Part shown: positions 1 to 8,502 of the stretch, one piece after another
Layout of the letters: each line of letters begins with the position of its first letter
Numbering within the stretch: position 1 is the first letter of the stretch
Source: Gallaecimonas pentaromativorans
GTDB lineage: Bacteria; Pseudomonadota; Gammaproteobacteria; Enterobacterales; Gallaecimonadaceae
DNA: 64,000 bases
Assembly (NCBI RefSeq): GCF_003751625.1
Contig: NZ_RJUL01000001.1
Location: forward strand, 236,253-300,252
Direction of reading: 5' to 3'
The notes under the pieces: generated by a model
Told to the model about the DNA's origin: nothing
What the model saw: the letters and a program-made list of their open reading frames with translations, nothing else
The model's database searches: none
Translations under genes and position numbers: made by a program

Positions 1-1521
1 AATCCCATGATGCCCGCCCTCGACCTTCTTCATGTCTGGCAGCAGCTTTACGCCAAGGTAGGGCGTGAATGCCACCGCAACCACCCAAGATGCAATCAAG
101 GCGATACCGACAATCCAGAACATGTTACTGGTGTATTCACCTGCGGTCGAACGCGCAAAGCCATTGGGCATAAAGCCAATGGCCGTCACCAAAGTACCGG
201 AGAGCATCGGTGCAGCAGTGTGGCTCCAGGCATAGGCAGAGGCCTTGATGCGGCTAAAGCCCTCTTCCATCTTCACCACCATCATTTCGATGGCAATGAT
301 GGCATCGTCCACCAACAAGCCAAGCGCCAGGATCAGCGACCCCAGCGTGATCCGGTCAAAGCTTTTACCTGTTATTGCCATAACAACAAAAACTGTCGCC
401 AAGGTCAGCGGAACAGCAGCAGCGACCACAATGCCGGCACGCCAACCCATGCTGACAAAGCAAACCACCATGACCACCAGCAACGCGACGAAGAACTTGA
501 CCATGAACTCGTTCACTGCCGACTTAATGTTAACGGCTTGATCCGACACCTTAGAAAAAGTCATCCCCAAAGGAAGCTCAGCGTTAATTTGGGCCGTTTC
601 GGCATCCAGCGCCTTACCCAACTCCAGACCATTCCAGCCGTCACGCATCACAATGCCCAGCAGCAAAGCCGGCTCGCCGTTGTTGCGAACCAAAAAGGTG
701 GACGGATCTTGGTAGCCACGCTTCACGGTTGCCACATCCTTTAACTTAAAGGTTCGGCCTTGGGCGCTGATCGGGGTTTCACGGATCTTGTTGAGCTTGT
801 CTAAGGCGCCCTCGATGCGAATAAACACTTGCGGACCATGGGTCTCAATAGAGCCGGCAGGGGTGAGCATATTCTGGCTGTTGAGCGCCGCGAAGATCTG
901 CTGCGGCGATACCCCCAGCGTCGCCAAGCGAGCGTGGGAGAAAGACACAAAAATCCGCTCGGGTTGCTCGCCAATAATGTTGACCTTTTTCACCCCTGGC
1001 ACGTGCAGCAGTTGCTGGCGTAATGATTCAGCGTCACGCACCAACAGCCGCTGTGGCTCACCTTTGGCCTTCAAGGCAAACAGCGCAAAGGTTACGTCTG
1101 AGTATTCGTCATTGACCATCGGGCCAATCACTCCCGAAGGCAGATTTCTCGCTTGGTCTGAGATTTTCTTACGAGCTTGGTAAAACTGCTCCGGCACAGC
1201 CGAAGGCGGTGTTTTATCTAGCAGGTATACGGTGGTAAAGGCCAAGCCGGGGCGCGTGTAGGTGGCGGTATAGTCGTACCAGCGCAACTCCTGCATGCGT
1301 TTTTCCAAAGGTTCGGCAACCTGATCCTGCATTTCCTGCGCTGTTGCACCGGGCCAGGCCGTGATGATGGTCATCTGCTTAACGGTAAAGGGGGGATCTT
1401 CGGCGCGCCCCAGCTCTAAAAAGGCCAAAACGCCTGCGACAAAGGTAATGAAAATCAGGAATAACGTCACGGATCGCTCGCGTACTGCCAGCGCTGAAAG
1501 GTTAAAACGCCCCTCTTTCAT
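1..1521 (-). CDS. RND efflux transporter permease (N-terminal part, runs off the window)
   Basis: Inner-membrane RND pump subunit that would export drugs or toxic solutes using the proton gradient. Reading the minus strand from the ATG at 1521 gives an open frame to the window edge, about 507 codons. It has an N-terminal membrane helix, the porter-domain start with the family-typical stretch AEDPPFTVKQMTI, and later hydrophobic blocks (for example FFVALLVVMVVCFVSMGW) and GSLILALGLLVDDAIIAIE, which is the TM4 region of RND pumps. Its start overlaps the adaptor stop (ATGA), so the two are translationally coupled. The C-terminal half lies outside the window. The HAE-1/AcrB-like family is clear; the substrate is unknown. 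Confidence 0.93.
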   Translation of the reverse strand, partial: MKEGRFNLSALAVRERSVTLFLIFITFVAGVLAFLELGRAEDPPFTVKQMTIITAWPGATAQEMQDQVAEPLEKRMQELRWYDYTATYTRPGLAFTTVYLLDKTPPSAVPEQFYQARKKISDQARNLPSGVIGPMVNDEYSDVTFALFALKAKGEPQRLLVRDAESLRQQLLHVPGVKKVNIIGEQPERIFVSFSHARLATLGVSPQQIFAALNSQNMLTPAGSIETHGPQVFIRIEGALDKLNKIRETPISAQGRTFKLKDVATVKRGYQDPSTFLVRNNGEPALLLGIVMRDGWNGLELGKALDAETAQINAELPLGMTFSKVSDQAVNIKSAVNEFMVKFFVALLVVMVVCFVSMGWRAGIVVAAAVPLTLATVFVVMAITGKSFDRITLGSLILALGLLVDDAIIAIEMMVVKMEEGFSRIKASAYAWSHTAAPMLSGTLVTAIGFMPNGFARSTAGEYTSNMFWIVGIALIASWVVAVAFTPYLGVKLLPDMKKVEGGHHGI

Positions 1522-2621
1522 AGACGGGCTCCTGCAGCAGTTGATGCATGCTCTAAAGGCTTAACCGGTTCGCCATCGTGCAGCAGGTGAGCACCCAATG
1601 ACACAACCTGCTCGCCTGCCTTAAAACTGCCTTGAACCAGGGCTGTTGCGTCCGTCAAATCCAGCACCTGCACGGCGCGCCAAACCACCTTGCTGGGGTT
1701 GCCCTCAATCACCCAAACCCCCGGCCCATTGCCTTGGTCTAGAAGCGCACCAACCGGCACCATAAAAGACAACGCCGCTGGTGCACTGCGGGGAATATCA
1801 ACCGTGACAGTGGCACCCAATGGCGCATTAGCGAGCGCCCCGGAAAGTACGTATCTTGCTTCGTAAGTGCGCGTAACAGGGTCGGCAGCATCAGATAACA
1901 ACCGTAAAGTGGCAGGTACTGCGGTCTGCTGGGCCCCGTACAGAGTTGCCTGTGCTTTAGAGCCAATCGCCGGCCTTAGGGTCTCGGGCAAATAGACCGC
2001 AGCCTCGCGCTGCCCGGCCCGCGCCAAGCGCACCACGGTTTGCCCAGCGCTAACCACTTGCCCAGGTTCTGCAAGGGTATCAACCACGACACCGTCGGCA
2101 TCAGCGAGCAACACCGCATAACTCGAGGCATTCTTGGCCACATCCGCTTGCGCCTCGGCCGCTTTAAGCTGCGCCCGCGCCGAGTCAGCCGCAGCCTTGG
2201 CCTGATCGTACGCAGACACAGAAACGGTCCCCTTAGCGACCAAATCGCGATAGCGCGCTTCATCGTCACTCATCTGCCGGGCACGTGCCCGGGCAGCCGC
2301 AACCGCCTGCTGCTGCGCTTGCACCTGCAAGCTCAAATCGCTCGGGTCGATGCGCATCAGCGGCTGGCCACCCTTAACCTTCTGGCCAGTTTCGACCAAC
2401 CGTTCCAACACTTTGCCGGAAACCCGAAAGCCCAGATCACTTTGCACCCGCGCAGCGACAACGCCGGTAAAGGCCCTCGCTTGCGCAGAAGCGGCCTGAA
2501 CGGCTTCAACCCTGACTCGCGGAGCCTCGGTACGTGGGTCTGAAGAACGAGCGTCACCGCATGCCGTCAAGGCAAGCGGCAACAGGCAAAAAACAGACGA
2601 AACAAACTGACGCCGAAACAT
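1518..2621 (-). CDS. RND efflux periplasmic adaptor (membrane fusion protein), lipoprotein
   Basis: Periplasmic adaptor linking the RND permease to an outer-membrane channel. The 367-residue product begins with a lipoprotein signal peptide whose lipobox is LTAC, giving a lipidated Cys at residue 21. A biotinyl-lipoyl-like hairpin follows (DLGFRVSGKVLERLVETGQ and VDTLAEPGQVVSAGQTVVRL) with an alpha-hairpin between them (about 85-165) rich in Ala and Gln, then beta-barrel and membrane-proximal domains. It is immediately upstream of, and overlaps by 4 bases, the permease gene. A putative TetR operator lies about 45 bases upstream of its start, between it and tetR. No outer-membrane factor gene is visible, so the pump probably shares a TolC-like channel encoded elsewhere. 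Confidence 0.93.
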   Translation of the reverse strand: MFRRQFVSSVFCLLPLALTACGDARSSDPRTEAPRVRVEAVQAASAQARAFTGVVAARVQSDLGFRVSGKVLERLVETGQKVKGGQPLMRIDPSDLSLQVQAQQQAVAAARARARQMSDDEARYRDLVAKGTVSVSAYDQAKAAADSARAQLKAAEAQADVAKNASSYAVLLADADGVVVDTLAEPGQVVSAGQTVVRLARAGQREAAVYLPETLRPAIGSKAQATLYGAQQTAVPATLRLLSDAADPVTRTYEARYVLSGALANAPLGATVTVDIPRSAPAALSFMVPVGALLDQGNGPGVWVIEGNPSKVVWRAVQVLDLTDATALVQGSFKAGEQVVSLGAHLLHDGEPVKPLEHASTAAGARL

Positions 2622-2664
2622 GGGGACCCTTCTTGGCGAAGAAAAAGTACCCCATTCTCATAAC

Positions 2665-2690
2665 TGTGACCAATTTAGTCAATAGTCACA
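2665..2690. promoter_or_regulatory. Putative TetR operator 1 (26-bp inverted repeat)
   Basis: TGTGAC and GTCACA arms separated by 14 bases in the gap between the adaptor start (2621) and the tetR stop (2699). The same arms at the same 26-bp total length recur at 3354-3379 upstream of tetR. This pairing, one copy before each transcription unit, is the usual arrangement for an autoregulating TetR repressor. Binding is inferred. Confidence 0.6.
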
Positions 2691-2698
2691 AAGCGACA

Positions 2699-3316
2699 TT
2701 AAGGCGCCAAACTGCGCAAAATGAGATTGGACAGCTGGCTGCTGTGCTGCGCGGCATTGTCTAAGTTGTATTGCAGCATCAGCGGGTTGATGTAGGGCTT
2801 CATCGCCAGATAGATGGCATTGGCCGTCTCATCCAGTGGTGTTTTTCTTTCAAATTCACCGGCTTCTCGGCCATCACGCACAATATCCAGCACCAGGGCC
2901 TTAAGATGGGCTTCGTAATGGCCAACCGATGGCCAGGCCTCGCTGGCCGAGGCCGCGGCGATGTCGTAGAGCTTACGCTCATGAAAAAACAGATGGCTGC
3001 CAGCGTCCACCAATGCCTTAAACATCCGGCGTAGCTTTTCAGAAGCACTGGTAGTGTCCGCAGTGACTGCATCAACTGTCGCGGTAATTTCGCTTAGTCG
3101 ATTAGCACAAATAACTTCGCCAATGGCTTGTTTGGACTCAAAGAACTTATATATATAAGCTTTTGAAAAACCTATTGCTTTTGCCAGATCGGACACTGTG
3201 GTTTTGTTATAGCCATAATGGCCGAAGTACTCGGTTGCCGCCTCAACGATCTGGTCGCGGATATCGTGCTCGGAAGGTCCCCGGGATTGGGGAGTCGGCG
3301 TATGTGTCTTCGCCAT
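2699..3316 (-). CDS. TetR/AcrR family regulator of the adjacent RND pump
   Basis: One-component repressor of 205 residues. The N-terminal HTH (about 18-65) contains the family signature with TTVSDLAKAIGFSKAYIYKF; the C-terminal ligand domain is helical and divergent. The ATG at 3316 is preceded by AAGGTG at suitable spacing. It lies directly upstream of the efflux adaptor on the same strand, and two matching inverted repeats flank it, so it most likely represses itself and the pump until an inducer binds. The inducer cannot be read from sequence. Confidence 0.9.
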   Translation of the reverse strand: MAKTHTPTPQSRGPSEHDIRDQIVEAATEYFGHYGYNKTTVSDLAKAIGFSKAYIYKFFESKQAIGEVICANRLSEITATVDAVTADTTSASEKLRRMFKALVDAGSHLFFHERKLYDIAAASASEAWPSVGHYEAHLKALVLDIVRDGREAGEFERKTPLDETANAIYLAMKPYINPLMLQYNLDNAAQHSSQLSNLILRSLAP

Positions 3317-3353
3317 GTTGTCACCTTACCTCTTGCAATGGTGCCATACAAAA

Positions 3354-3379
3354 TGTGACCAATATAATCACTGGTCACA
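3354..3379. promoter_or_regulatory. Putative TetR operator 2 (26-bp inverted repeat)
   Basis: TGTGACC-N12-GGTCACA, a better palindrome than the copy at 2665-2690 and of identical length. It lies 38-63 bases upstream of the tetR ATG, where it would cover the promoter and give autoregulation. Confidence 0.65.
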
Positions 3380-3558
3380 TTATTTTCAGTATGCGGCTTA
3401 TTTGCAACTGCCAATAGAAGTGGCAGAAGAGTGGCGCGTTCTTCTGCCGATTTTGATGATTTTTGTTTAGTCGGTGTGAATGCCCAGACGATCGCTAGCT
3501 CAGGTTCAGAACTCTTCAGGGCACTCGAATAATACAATTGGCACGAATAGCATCTGCC

Positions 3559-4446
3559 TCAAGCCTGACGTGAAACCGCCAGCCGCCAGGTCTCTTCGTT
3601 GATTATCTTGATGGCCTGCCCTTTGTTCCTAGCCTCGATGGCCGCTTGGATCTTGCGGCCATGGCTGCTGAACTTCCAATCACGGCTGACAATAGTACCA
3701 ATCACTAACAGGTTAAGATTAAGAGGTACCCCTTTCACTACGGTCATGCCTGCTGCTAGCGCCAAATCCGTCTGGCGGCTGCGTGAGCCGGACATGAACT
3801 TGCCAGTGAAGCACACCACCAGTCCGTGCAACTCACCATCCAACTCCTTGTCAGTGCAAAATTCGGTGGCCAAGCCACCGGCAATACCGCTATCGATAAA
3901 GCGCTGGCCAGAGATCTGGCTGACAAGTTCGCTTAAATCGGCTCGCTCGTCCTCGGTTATAACACCGTCGGCAAGGATGTCATCCAGACGTTGCACCAGC
4001 AAATTGCCAGGCCAAGAGGTAAGCAGCGACTGGTTATCGTGAAGAAATTGGTTGAGGGCCTGTACTTCGCGATCGTTTAGCACACCATCGGCGGCAATAC
4101 CCTGCAAAAAACCCAGCAGGCGGTTGATCAGGGCATCATCGTTAACCGGCAGCGTGTGACCACCAAACTCCAACACGTCGGATAGCAGCGTATTGATGTC
4201 GTCCATTTCGTCCTGAGTGATAACGCCATCGGTCAGGACGTCGGAGATCACATCTTGAATATCGAGAAAATCCCCGTCTTGCTTGAACTCATGGTCTGAT
4301 TTCAACCAGGTATCCAAGAACAGCAACTCGGCATCGTTGAGGCGAGTATCGGCGATAACGCCAGCCAAAATGCCGTGCAGGGCCAGCAAGTGCTTTTCTT
4401 TATTGCGGTGAAAGTTAAATGCGCTGGGGGCTGGGTGACGTTCCAT
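3559..4446 (-). CDS. BRCT-domain protein with four TerB/EF-hand-like acidic repeats
   Basis: A 295-residue protein of unknown function. The first two thirds hold four similar acidic helical units, seen as IADTRLNDAE, LTDGVITQDEM, AADGVLNDREV and LADGVITEDER, each followed by a hydrophobic helix; they recall TerB-like or EF-hand-like repeats. The last about 90 residues form a BRCT domain (GLVVCFTGKFMSGSRSR, then TVVKGVPLNLNLLVIG and a late Trp), the phosphopeptide/DNA-end binding fold also found at the end of NAD-dependent DNA ligase. The ATG at 4446 is chosen because AGGA sits 8 bases upstream; a TTG at 4461 is a less likely in-frame alternative. Monocistronic. A role in DNA metabolism or signalling is plausible only by the BRCT domain. 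Confidence 0.8.
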   Translation of the reverse strand: MERHPAPSAFNFHRNKEKHLLALHGILAGVIADTRLNDAELLFLDTWLKSDHEFKQDGDFLDIQDVISDVLTDGVITQDEMDDINTLLSDVLEFGGHTLPVNDDALINRLLGFLQGIAADGVLNDREVQALNQFLHDNQSLLTSWPGNLLVQRLDDILADGVITEDERADLSELVSQISGQRFIDSGIAGGLATEFCTDKELDGELHGLVVCFTGKFMSGSRSRQTDLALAAGMTVVKGVPLNLNLLVIGTIVSRDWKFSSHGRKIQAAIEARNKGQAIKIINEETWRLAVSRQA

Positions 4447-5050
4447 CTTTCCATTCCTCAATCCGTTGATGCATTACTGCTTCCTGCGCCCGAACTGCCT
4501 GTGCTCTGACTTACTAGCGATGATGGTCATGCACTAGCTCTCTGAGCCGCGGGTGCAGTCGCGGTTACCTAATGAGGACAATCTAACCTGATAGGGAGTT
4601 GCAATGTAAAGAGACTGAAGGACGCTCTATCGCAGCACGGCCCCATGAAAATACAAAAAAACAAAAACATGACATCAACATCAGTGCAAGCCCGCATGGG
4701 GCAACGGAGAAGGTACTGTCCCGCATGGCGCGCTCACATCAAAGGGGCGCAAAGTTTACTCAATGGCGCCAGTAGGCACTCTTGAACCAGCAATGGCCGT
4801 CAGCGTCCCTTTCAGGTTGGCCGATAAATAATGGCACTGGCTTTATACAAAGACGCCGCTGCGCGCCTACCTTGTCCTCGCTCCGAAAAAGTCGGCAATA
4901 GAACCCATGTGGCAAGCATCCGTCAGAATCCCTCGGCGAAGCCCTTGGATAGACATCCTTCGTTGGCGGTTGTCCTGAGATTGAACCACCCTCAATGAAG
5001 GCTTGCTTAGTTGGTTGTGAGCCCTAACGGACCCGGCTGAGGAGGCCAAA
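4447..5050. promoter_or_regulatory. 600-base intergenic region holding the nhaA leader; structured RNA candidate at about 4950-5050
   Basis: No convincing gene is present. The 3' part folds well on the plus strand. CCTTCGTTG (4957-4965) pairs with CAATGAAGG (4993-5001) using one G-U pair. Inside it GGTT (4968-4971) pairs with AACC (4984-4987). A second hairpin is TTAG/CTAA (5007-5010 with 5024-5027) stacked on GGTT/AGCC around a GTG loop. CCTCA at 4990-4994 could alternatively pair with the TGAGG of the Shine-Dalgarno sequence (5038-5042), which would be a simple on/off switch. Lithium-sensing nhaA-I riboswitches are known upstream of nhaA in proteobacteria; I cannot confirm this is one without a covariance model. 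The 5' part (4447-4850) is AT-richer and shows only a weak TATACA at 4844-4849. Confidence 0.4.
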
Positions 5051-5107
5051 GTGCCAGGCGATACCGAAGAGTGCAGTGCGACTTGCCCGGATGGCGGTCA
5101 TGGATGA
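5051..5107 (+). CDS. Possible 18-codon leader ORF overlapping the start of nhaA
   Basis: A GTG at 5051 stands 5 bases after a perfect AGGAGG (5040-5045), the best ribosome binding site in the area. The frame (VPGDTEECSATCPDGGHG) ends with TGA at 5105-5107, just past the NhaA ATG at 5100. NhaA itself has no good Shine-Dalgarno before its ATG codons at 5091 or 5100. The likely reading is translational coupling: ribosomes loaded at 5051 terminate over the nhaA start. The peptide itself is probably not functional. An assembly error that split the true N-terminus is an alternative. Confidence 0.4.
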   Translation: MPGDTEECSATCPDGGHG

Positions 5108-6452
5108 GCAACCACCACCCCAAGCCAAACAGACCGGGCTTCCGGCCCAGTTGGTCGAACGCCTATCAAGGCCCTTTCAGCGCTTTTTGCACATCGAAGC
5201 TGCCGCCGGCGGCGTGCTCTTGCTGTGTACCCTGGCCGCCATGCTGTTGTCCAACTCCCCTTGGGTGCACCAGGTTGAACAGTTCTGGGAAACCCCCGTC
5301 GGCCTGCACTTTGGCGATATGGCGTCGGTACGTTCCTTACGCAACTGGATCAACGACGGCCTGATGACGCTGTTTTTTTTCTTGGTGGCCATCGAACTCA
5401 AGCGGGAGTTGGTGCTGGGTGAACTCAATGCGCCGCGCAAGGCGGCCTTATCGATTGCCGCAGCCCTGGGCGGTATGTTGGTCCCTGCCGGGATCTATCT
5501 TGTCATGCAAAAAGGCCAAATCGGCGAAGTGGGTTGGGGCACGGTGATGGCCACCGACACCGCTTTTGTGATCGGTTGCCTGGCGCTGCTCGGCTCACGC
5601 ATACCGCAGAGTTTGCGGGTATTTATGCTGTCGCTGGCCATTGTCGATGATATTGGCGCCATCCTGGTGGTCACTTTGGGCTATAGCAGCCATGTCGCCT
5701 GGGGAGCCTTACTCTTGGCCGCCCTAGGATTTGGCTTGGTGAAGGCCATGTCCATGATGGGGGTGCGTGGTTTTGCGCTCTACTTTTTAATGGGGGGGCT
5801 TATCTGGGTAGCAATGGATGCCTCAGGGATCCACGCCACCATCACCGGTGTACTCCTCGGCCTGATGACACCGGCCCGCCGCTGGGTCAGTGACCATCGC
5901 CTATACGCCATCCTCGGGCAAGTTATCGCTCATCCCACAGGAAACCACGGTAGTGGTGATACCAAAGACCGGCAAACCTTGCTGATGGCTCAAATCGCGG
6001 CCCGCGAATCACTGTCACCCGTGGAAAGACTGGTGATGGCACTCCATCCCTGGGTGGGCTTTCTGATCATGCCCCTTTTCGCCATGGCCAATGCCGGTTT
6101 GACGCTGTCATTCGGCCAGCTTGGCAATCCCATTACCACGGCGGTGGTCATGGGCTTTGTCTTGGGTAAGCCGCTGGGCGTGCTGAGTTTCAGTTGGCTG
6201 GCCATAGGTTGCAAGGTGGCAATCAAACCGGCCGACCTCAGTTGGCGATTACTGACGGGAGGCGGCCTATTAGCTGGCATTGGTTTTACCATGGCGTTAT
6301 TCATTGCCAATCTGGCTTTGAGCCAAAGTCAATTGGAGAGCGCCAAGCTGGGGATCTTTATCGCATCAGTGTTAGCGGCACTGGCCGGTTTGAGCGTCTT
6401 GGTCTCGCTCCCCTTACCGGCAGCAGATAAAGCCGCCAAGCGCGTCCTCTAA
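5100..6452 (+). CDS. nhaA: Na+/H+ antiporter NhaA
   Basis: Inner-membrane antiporter that expels Na+ (or Li+) in exchange for protons, for salt and pH homeostasis. The protein is about 450 residues, longer than the roughly 390 of E. coli NhaA. The hallmark ion-binding Asp pair is in LAIVDDIGAILVV, and the assembly-helix region TDTAFVIGCLALLGSRIP is typical. A hydrophilic loop (HPTGNHGSGDTKDRQ) accounts for part of the extra length. Start choice is uncertain: GTG 5076, ATG 5091 and ATG 5100 are all in frame; 5100 is preferred because it overlaps the leader ORF stop. Preceded by a structured leader that may regulate translation. Confidence 0.92.
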   Translation: MDEQPPPQAKQTGLPAQLVERLSRPFQRFLHIEAAAGGVLLLCTLAAMLLSNSPWVHQVEQFWETPVGLHFGDMASVRSLRNWINDGLMTLFFFLVAIELKRELVLGELNAPRKAALSIAAALGGMLVPAGIYLVMQKGQIGEVGWGTVMATDTAFVIGCLALLGSRIPQSLRVFMLSLAIVDDIGAILVVTLGYSSHVAWGALLLAALGFGLVKAMSMMGVRGFALYFLMGGLIWVAMDASGIHATITGVLLGLMTPARRWVSDHRLYAILGQVIAHPTGNHGSGDTKDRQTLLMAQIAARESLSPVERLVMALHPWVGFLIMPLFAMANAGLTLSFGQLGNPITTAVVMGFVLGKPLGVLSFSWLAIGCKVAIKPADLSWRLLTGGGLLAGIGFTMALFIANLALSQSQLESAKLGIFIASVLAALAGLSVLVSLPLPAADKAAKRVL

Positions 6453-6486
6453 CCGGCGGATGGCAGGCTTGCCCAAAGGAGGCGGC

Positions 6487-7199
6487 TCAGCTTTTAAAGA
6501 CCTCCGGTAAAAGCCGCTCGTATTCTTGTTTTACCACTGCGTAGCATTCACTGGTGCGGGCCTCCAGCCCTGCTCTATCCAGCAGGGTGATGTGGCCACG
6601 GCTGTATTGGATAAGGCCAGCCTCCTGCAATTTGTGCGCTGCCGTTGTCACCCCTTCACGGCGCACGCCCAGCATATTGGCGATCAGCTCCTGAGTCATA
6701 AACAGCTCGTCACAGGGCAGCCGGTCACGACTGAGCAACAGCCAGCGGCAGAGCTGCTGGTCCAGGGAATGGTGACGGTTGCAAACGGCGGTCTGGGACA
6801 TCTGGGTCAAGAGCGCCTGGGTGTAACGTAGCAGCAGGCTTTGCAGCTGGCCGTTGGCATGAAAGGCCTCTTTGAGTATTTGCCCCGGTAGCCGGTAGGC
6901 GGTGCCAGCACTCTGCACCACGGCGCGGTTGGGCATGGTTTCTCCGCTCATAAAAAGTGCCACCCCAGTACCCCTTCATTGCCAACCACTGACATCTCCG
7001 TGGAGGCGCCATCGAGGGTGACATATAGCAACGACACGATGGAATCGCTTGGGAAGTACAGATGGCGAAGTTCACTGCCCGACTCATAGAGCACCGCCCC
7101 CAGGGACAAGTTCACTTCTTCCAGATAGGGGGCAAGGCAGGCAAATTCTGGGGCTGGTAGCGCCGCCAACAGGCGGTTTTTAAGCGAATCTGAGGGCAA
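6487..7199 (-). pseudogene. Crp/Fnr family regulator broken by a one-base frameshift
   Basis: Two overlapping frames make one regulator. The upstream frame carries the cyclic-nucleotide-binding-like half (DSLKNRLLAALPAPEFACL to STEMSVVGNEGVLG). The downstream frame resumes with ALFMSGETMP and ends with the effector hinge and the Crp-type winged helix (MTQELIANMLGVRREGVTTA). The frames meet at a run of four G on the coding strand (CCCC at 6963-6966 on plus). One extra G would restore a protein of about 237 residues reading GVLGVALFMSGE. The start is taken as TTG at 7199 behind GGAGG. It may be a true mutation, a phase-variable homopolymer or a sequencing error. Target genes are unknown. Confidence 0.8.
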
Positions 7200-7530
7200 T
7201 CTGGCGCCTCCTGCCGCAGCGGCTGGGCTCAAAACACGTTGCCACAGTATAGAAAAGCCTGCCTCAGCCGCCCTCACCAAGCACAGCACAGCAAACCACA
7301 GAAGCGCCGCTATGCGCGATAGCGTACAGAGCCTGACTAGCCTTCGGTTGACAATCGGGTTGGTCACCGCCAAAAGGAGGGCAAATCGCCACCGGTCAAC
7401 GCGGGTTGGCTAAAAGGGGTGACGTGATGCCCGGGTGAAAGGTTGTGGCTAGCCTCAAGAGGATACCGCTATGACATTCAAAGACACCTGACACAACGCT
7501 GTCTCACCGCAAGGAGAGCCACAGGCACCA
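7200..7530. other. Intergenic region between the broken Crp/Fnr gene and the hflK-like gene
   Basis: About 330 bases separating divergent units. The minus-strand frame of the Crp/Fnr N-terminus stays open through it but without a good start or recognisable domain. AAGGAG at 7511-7516 precedes the hflK-like start. I see no clear promoter, sigma-32 box, repeat or RNA gene. Confidence 0.5.
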
Positions 7531-8502
7531 GTGCTGCGAACCCTCAGGGCAGCCTGGCCCAGCGGCCGCAAAAGTCAGGTGGCGCTGGGGGTACTGGCCT
7601 GCTTTGGGCTGCTGGGCTGGAGCGCTTTTTACACCGTACCGAGCGACTCTGTCGCCGTGGTGCAGCGCTTTGGCCAATACCAATTTGAAGTCCCCCCTGG
7701 GCTGCATATTAAGCTGCCGCTCGGCATTGACGTCGCCACCATAGTGCCGGTCAAACGGCAGTTAAAACAGGAATTTGGCTTTACCACTCCTGGCTCAACC
7801 GATCTGCACCAAAGCCCGCTACCAAAAGACGAAAAGCGCGAAACCCAAATGGTGACAGGCGATCTCAATGCCGCGTTGGTGGAGTGGGTGGTGCAGTACC
7901 GCATTGCCGATCCGGTCAAGTTCCTGTTTGAAGTGCGCGAGCCGGCCGCCACCTTACGCGCCGTTTCCGAATCGGTGATGCGTGAAGTGGTGGGCGACAG
8001 AACCGTAGACGAGGTGATCACCATAGGCCGCCAGGAGATCGAAACCGAGTCCCTGGCCAAGATGCAGATGCTGGCCAGTAAATACACCATGGGCATCAGC
8101 ATCGATCAGGTGCAATTAAAAAACATCAATCCCCCCGAGCCGGTCCAAGAATCCTTCAACGAGGTCAACCAAGCCCAGCAGGAAAAGGAAAAGCTCATCA
8201 ACGAGGCCCGGCGTGACTACAACAAGGTGATCCCCCTGGCCGAAGGGGAAAAAGACCAACGCATTCGCGCCGCCGACGGTTATCGACTGAAACGGGTCAA
8301 TGAAGCCCAAGGGGATGTGGCCCGCTTTAACGCCTTACTGGTTGAATACAACAAGGCGCCAGAGGTAACGACAAGGCGTATCTATATCGAAACCCTGCAG
8401 GAAGTGATGCCCAAGATCCGCGCCAAAGTGGTGGTGGATAAACAGGCCGCGTCGGTGCTGCCACTGTTGGATCTCAATGCCCAGCCAGGAGAGCAGCCAT
8501 GA
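7531..8502 (+). CDS. HflK-like SPFH/band-7 membrane protein
   Basis: 323-residue protein with one N-terminal membrane helix (about 18-38, VALGVLACFGLLGWSAFYTV), then an SPFH/band-7 domain (about 40-235: VPSDSVAVVQRFGQY, GLHIKLPLGID, VTGDLNAALVEWVVQYRI) and a charged coiled coil ending in QEVMPKIRAKVVV. HflK and HflC form a cage around the FtsH protease and modulate it. It overlaps the hflC-like gene by 4 bases. The usual hfq-hflX neighbours are absent and a STAS-like gene follows, so this is probably a second, paralogous pair rather than the housekeeping one. Start is GTG at 7531, with the AAGGAG rather far upstream. Confidence 0.88.
   Translation: MLRTLRAAWPSGRKSQVALGVLACFGLLGWSAFYTVPSDSVAVVQRFGQYQFEVPPGLHIKLPLGIDVATIVPVKRQLKQEFGFTTPGSTDLHQSPLPKDEKRETQMVTGDLNAALVEWVVQYRIADPVKFLFEVREPAATLRAVSESVMREVVGDRTVDEVITIGRQEIETESLAKMQMLASKYTMGISIDQVQLKNINPPEPVQESFNEVNQAQQEKEKLINEARRDYNKVIPLAEGEKDQRIRAADGYRLKRVNEAQGDVARFNALLVEYNKAPEVTTRRIYIETLQEVMPKIRAKVVVDKQAASVLPLLDLNAQPGEQP

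Noticed and set aside
3172-3537. Minus-strand frame of 121 codons upstream of and overlapping tetR
   Set aside because: Runs through the putative operator into tetR in another frame; no start site or domain.
4867-5049. Minus-strand 60-codon frame upstream of nhaA
   Set aside because: It is antisense to the predicted structured nhaA leader; its openness is better explained by conserved RNA sequence on the plus strand.
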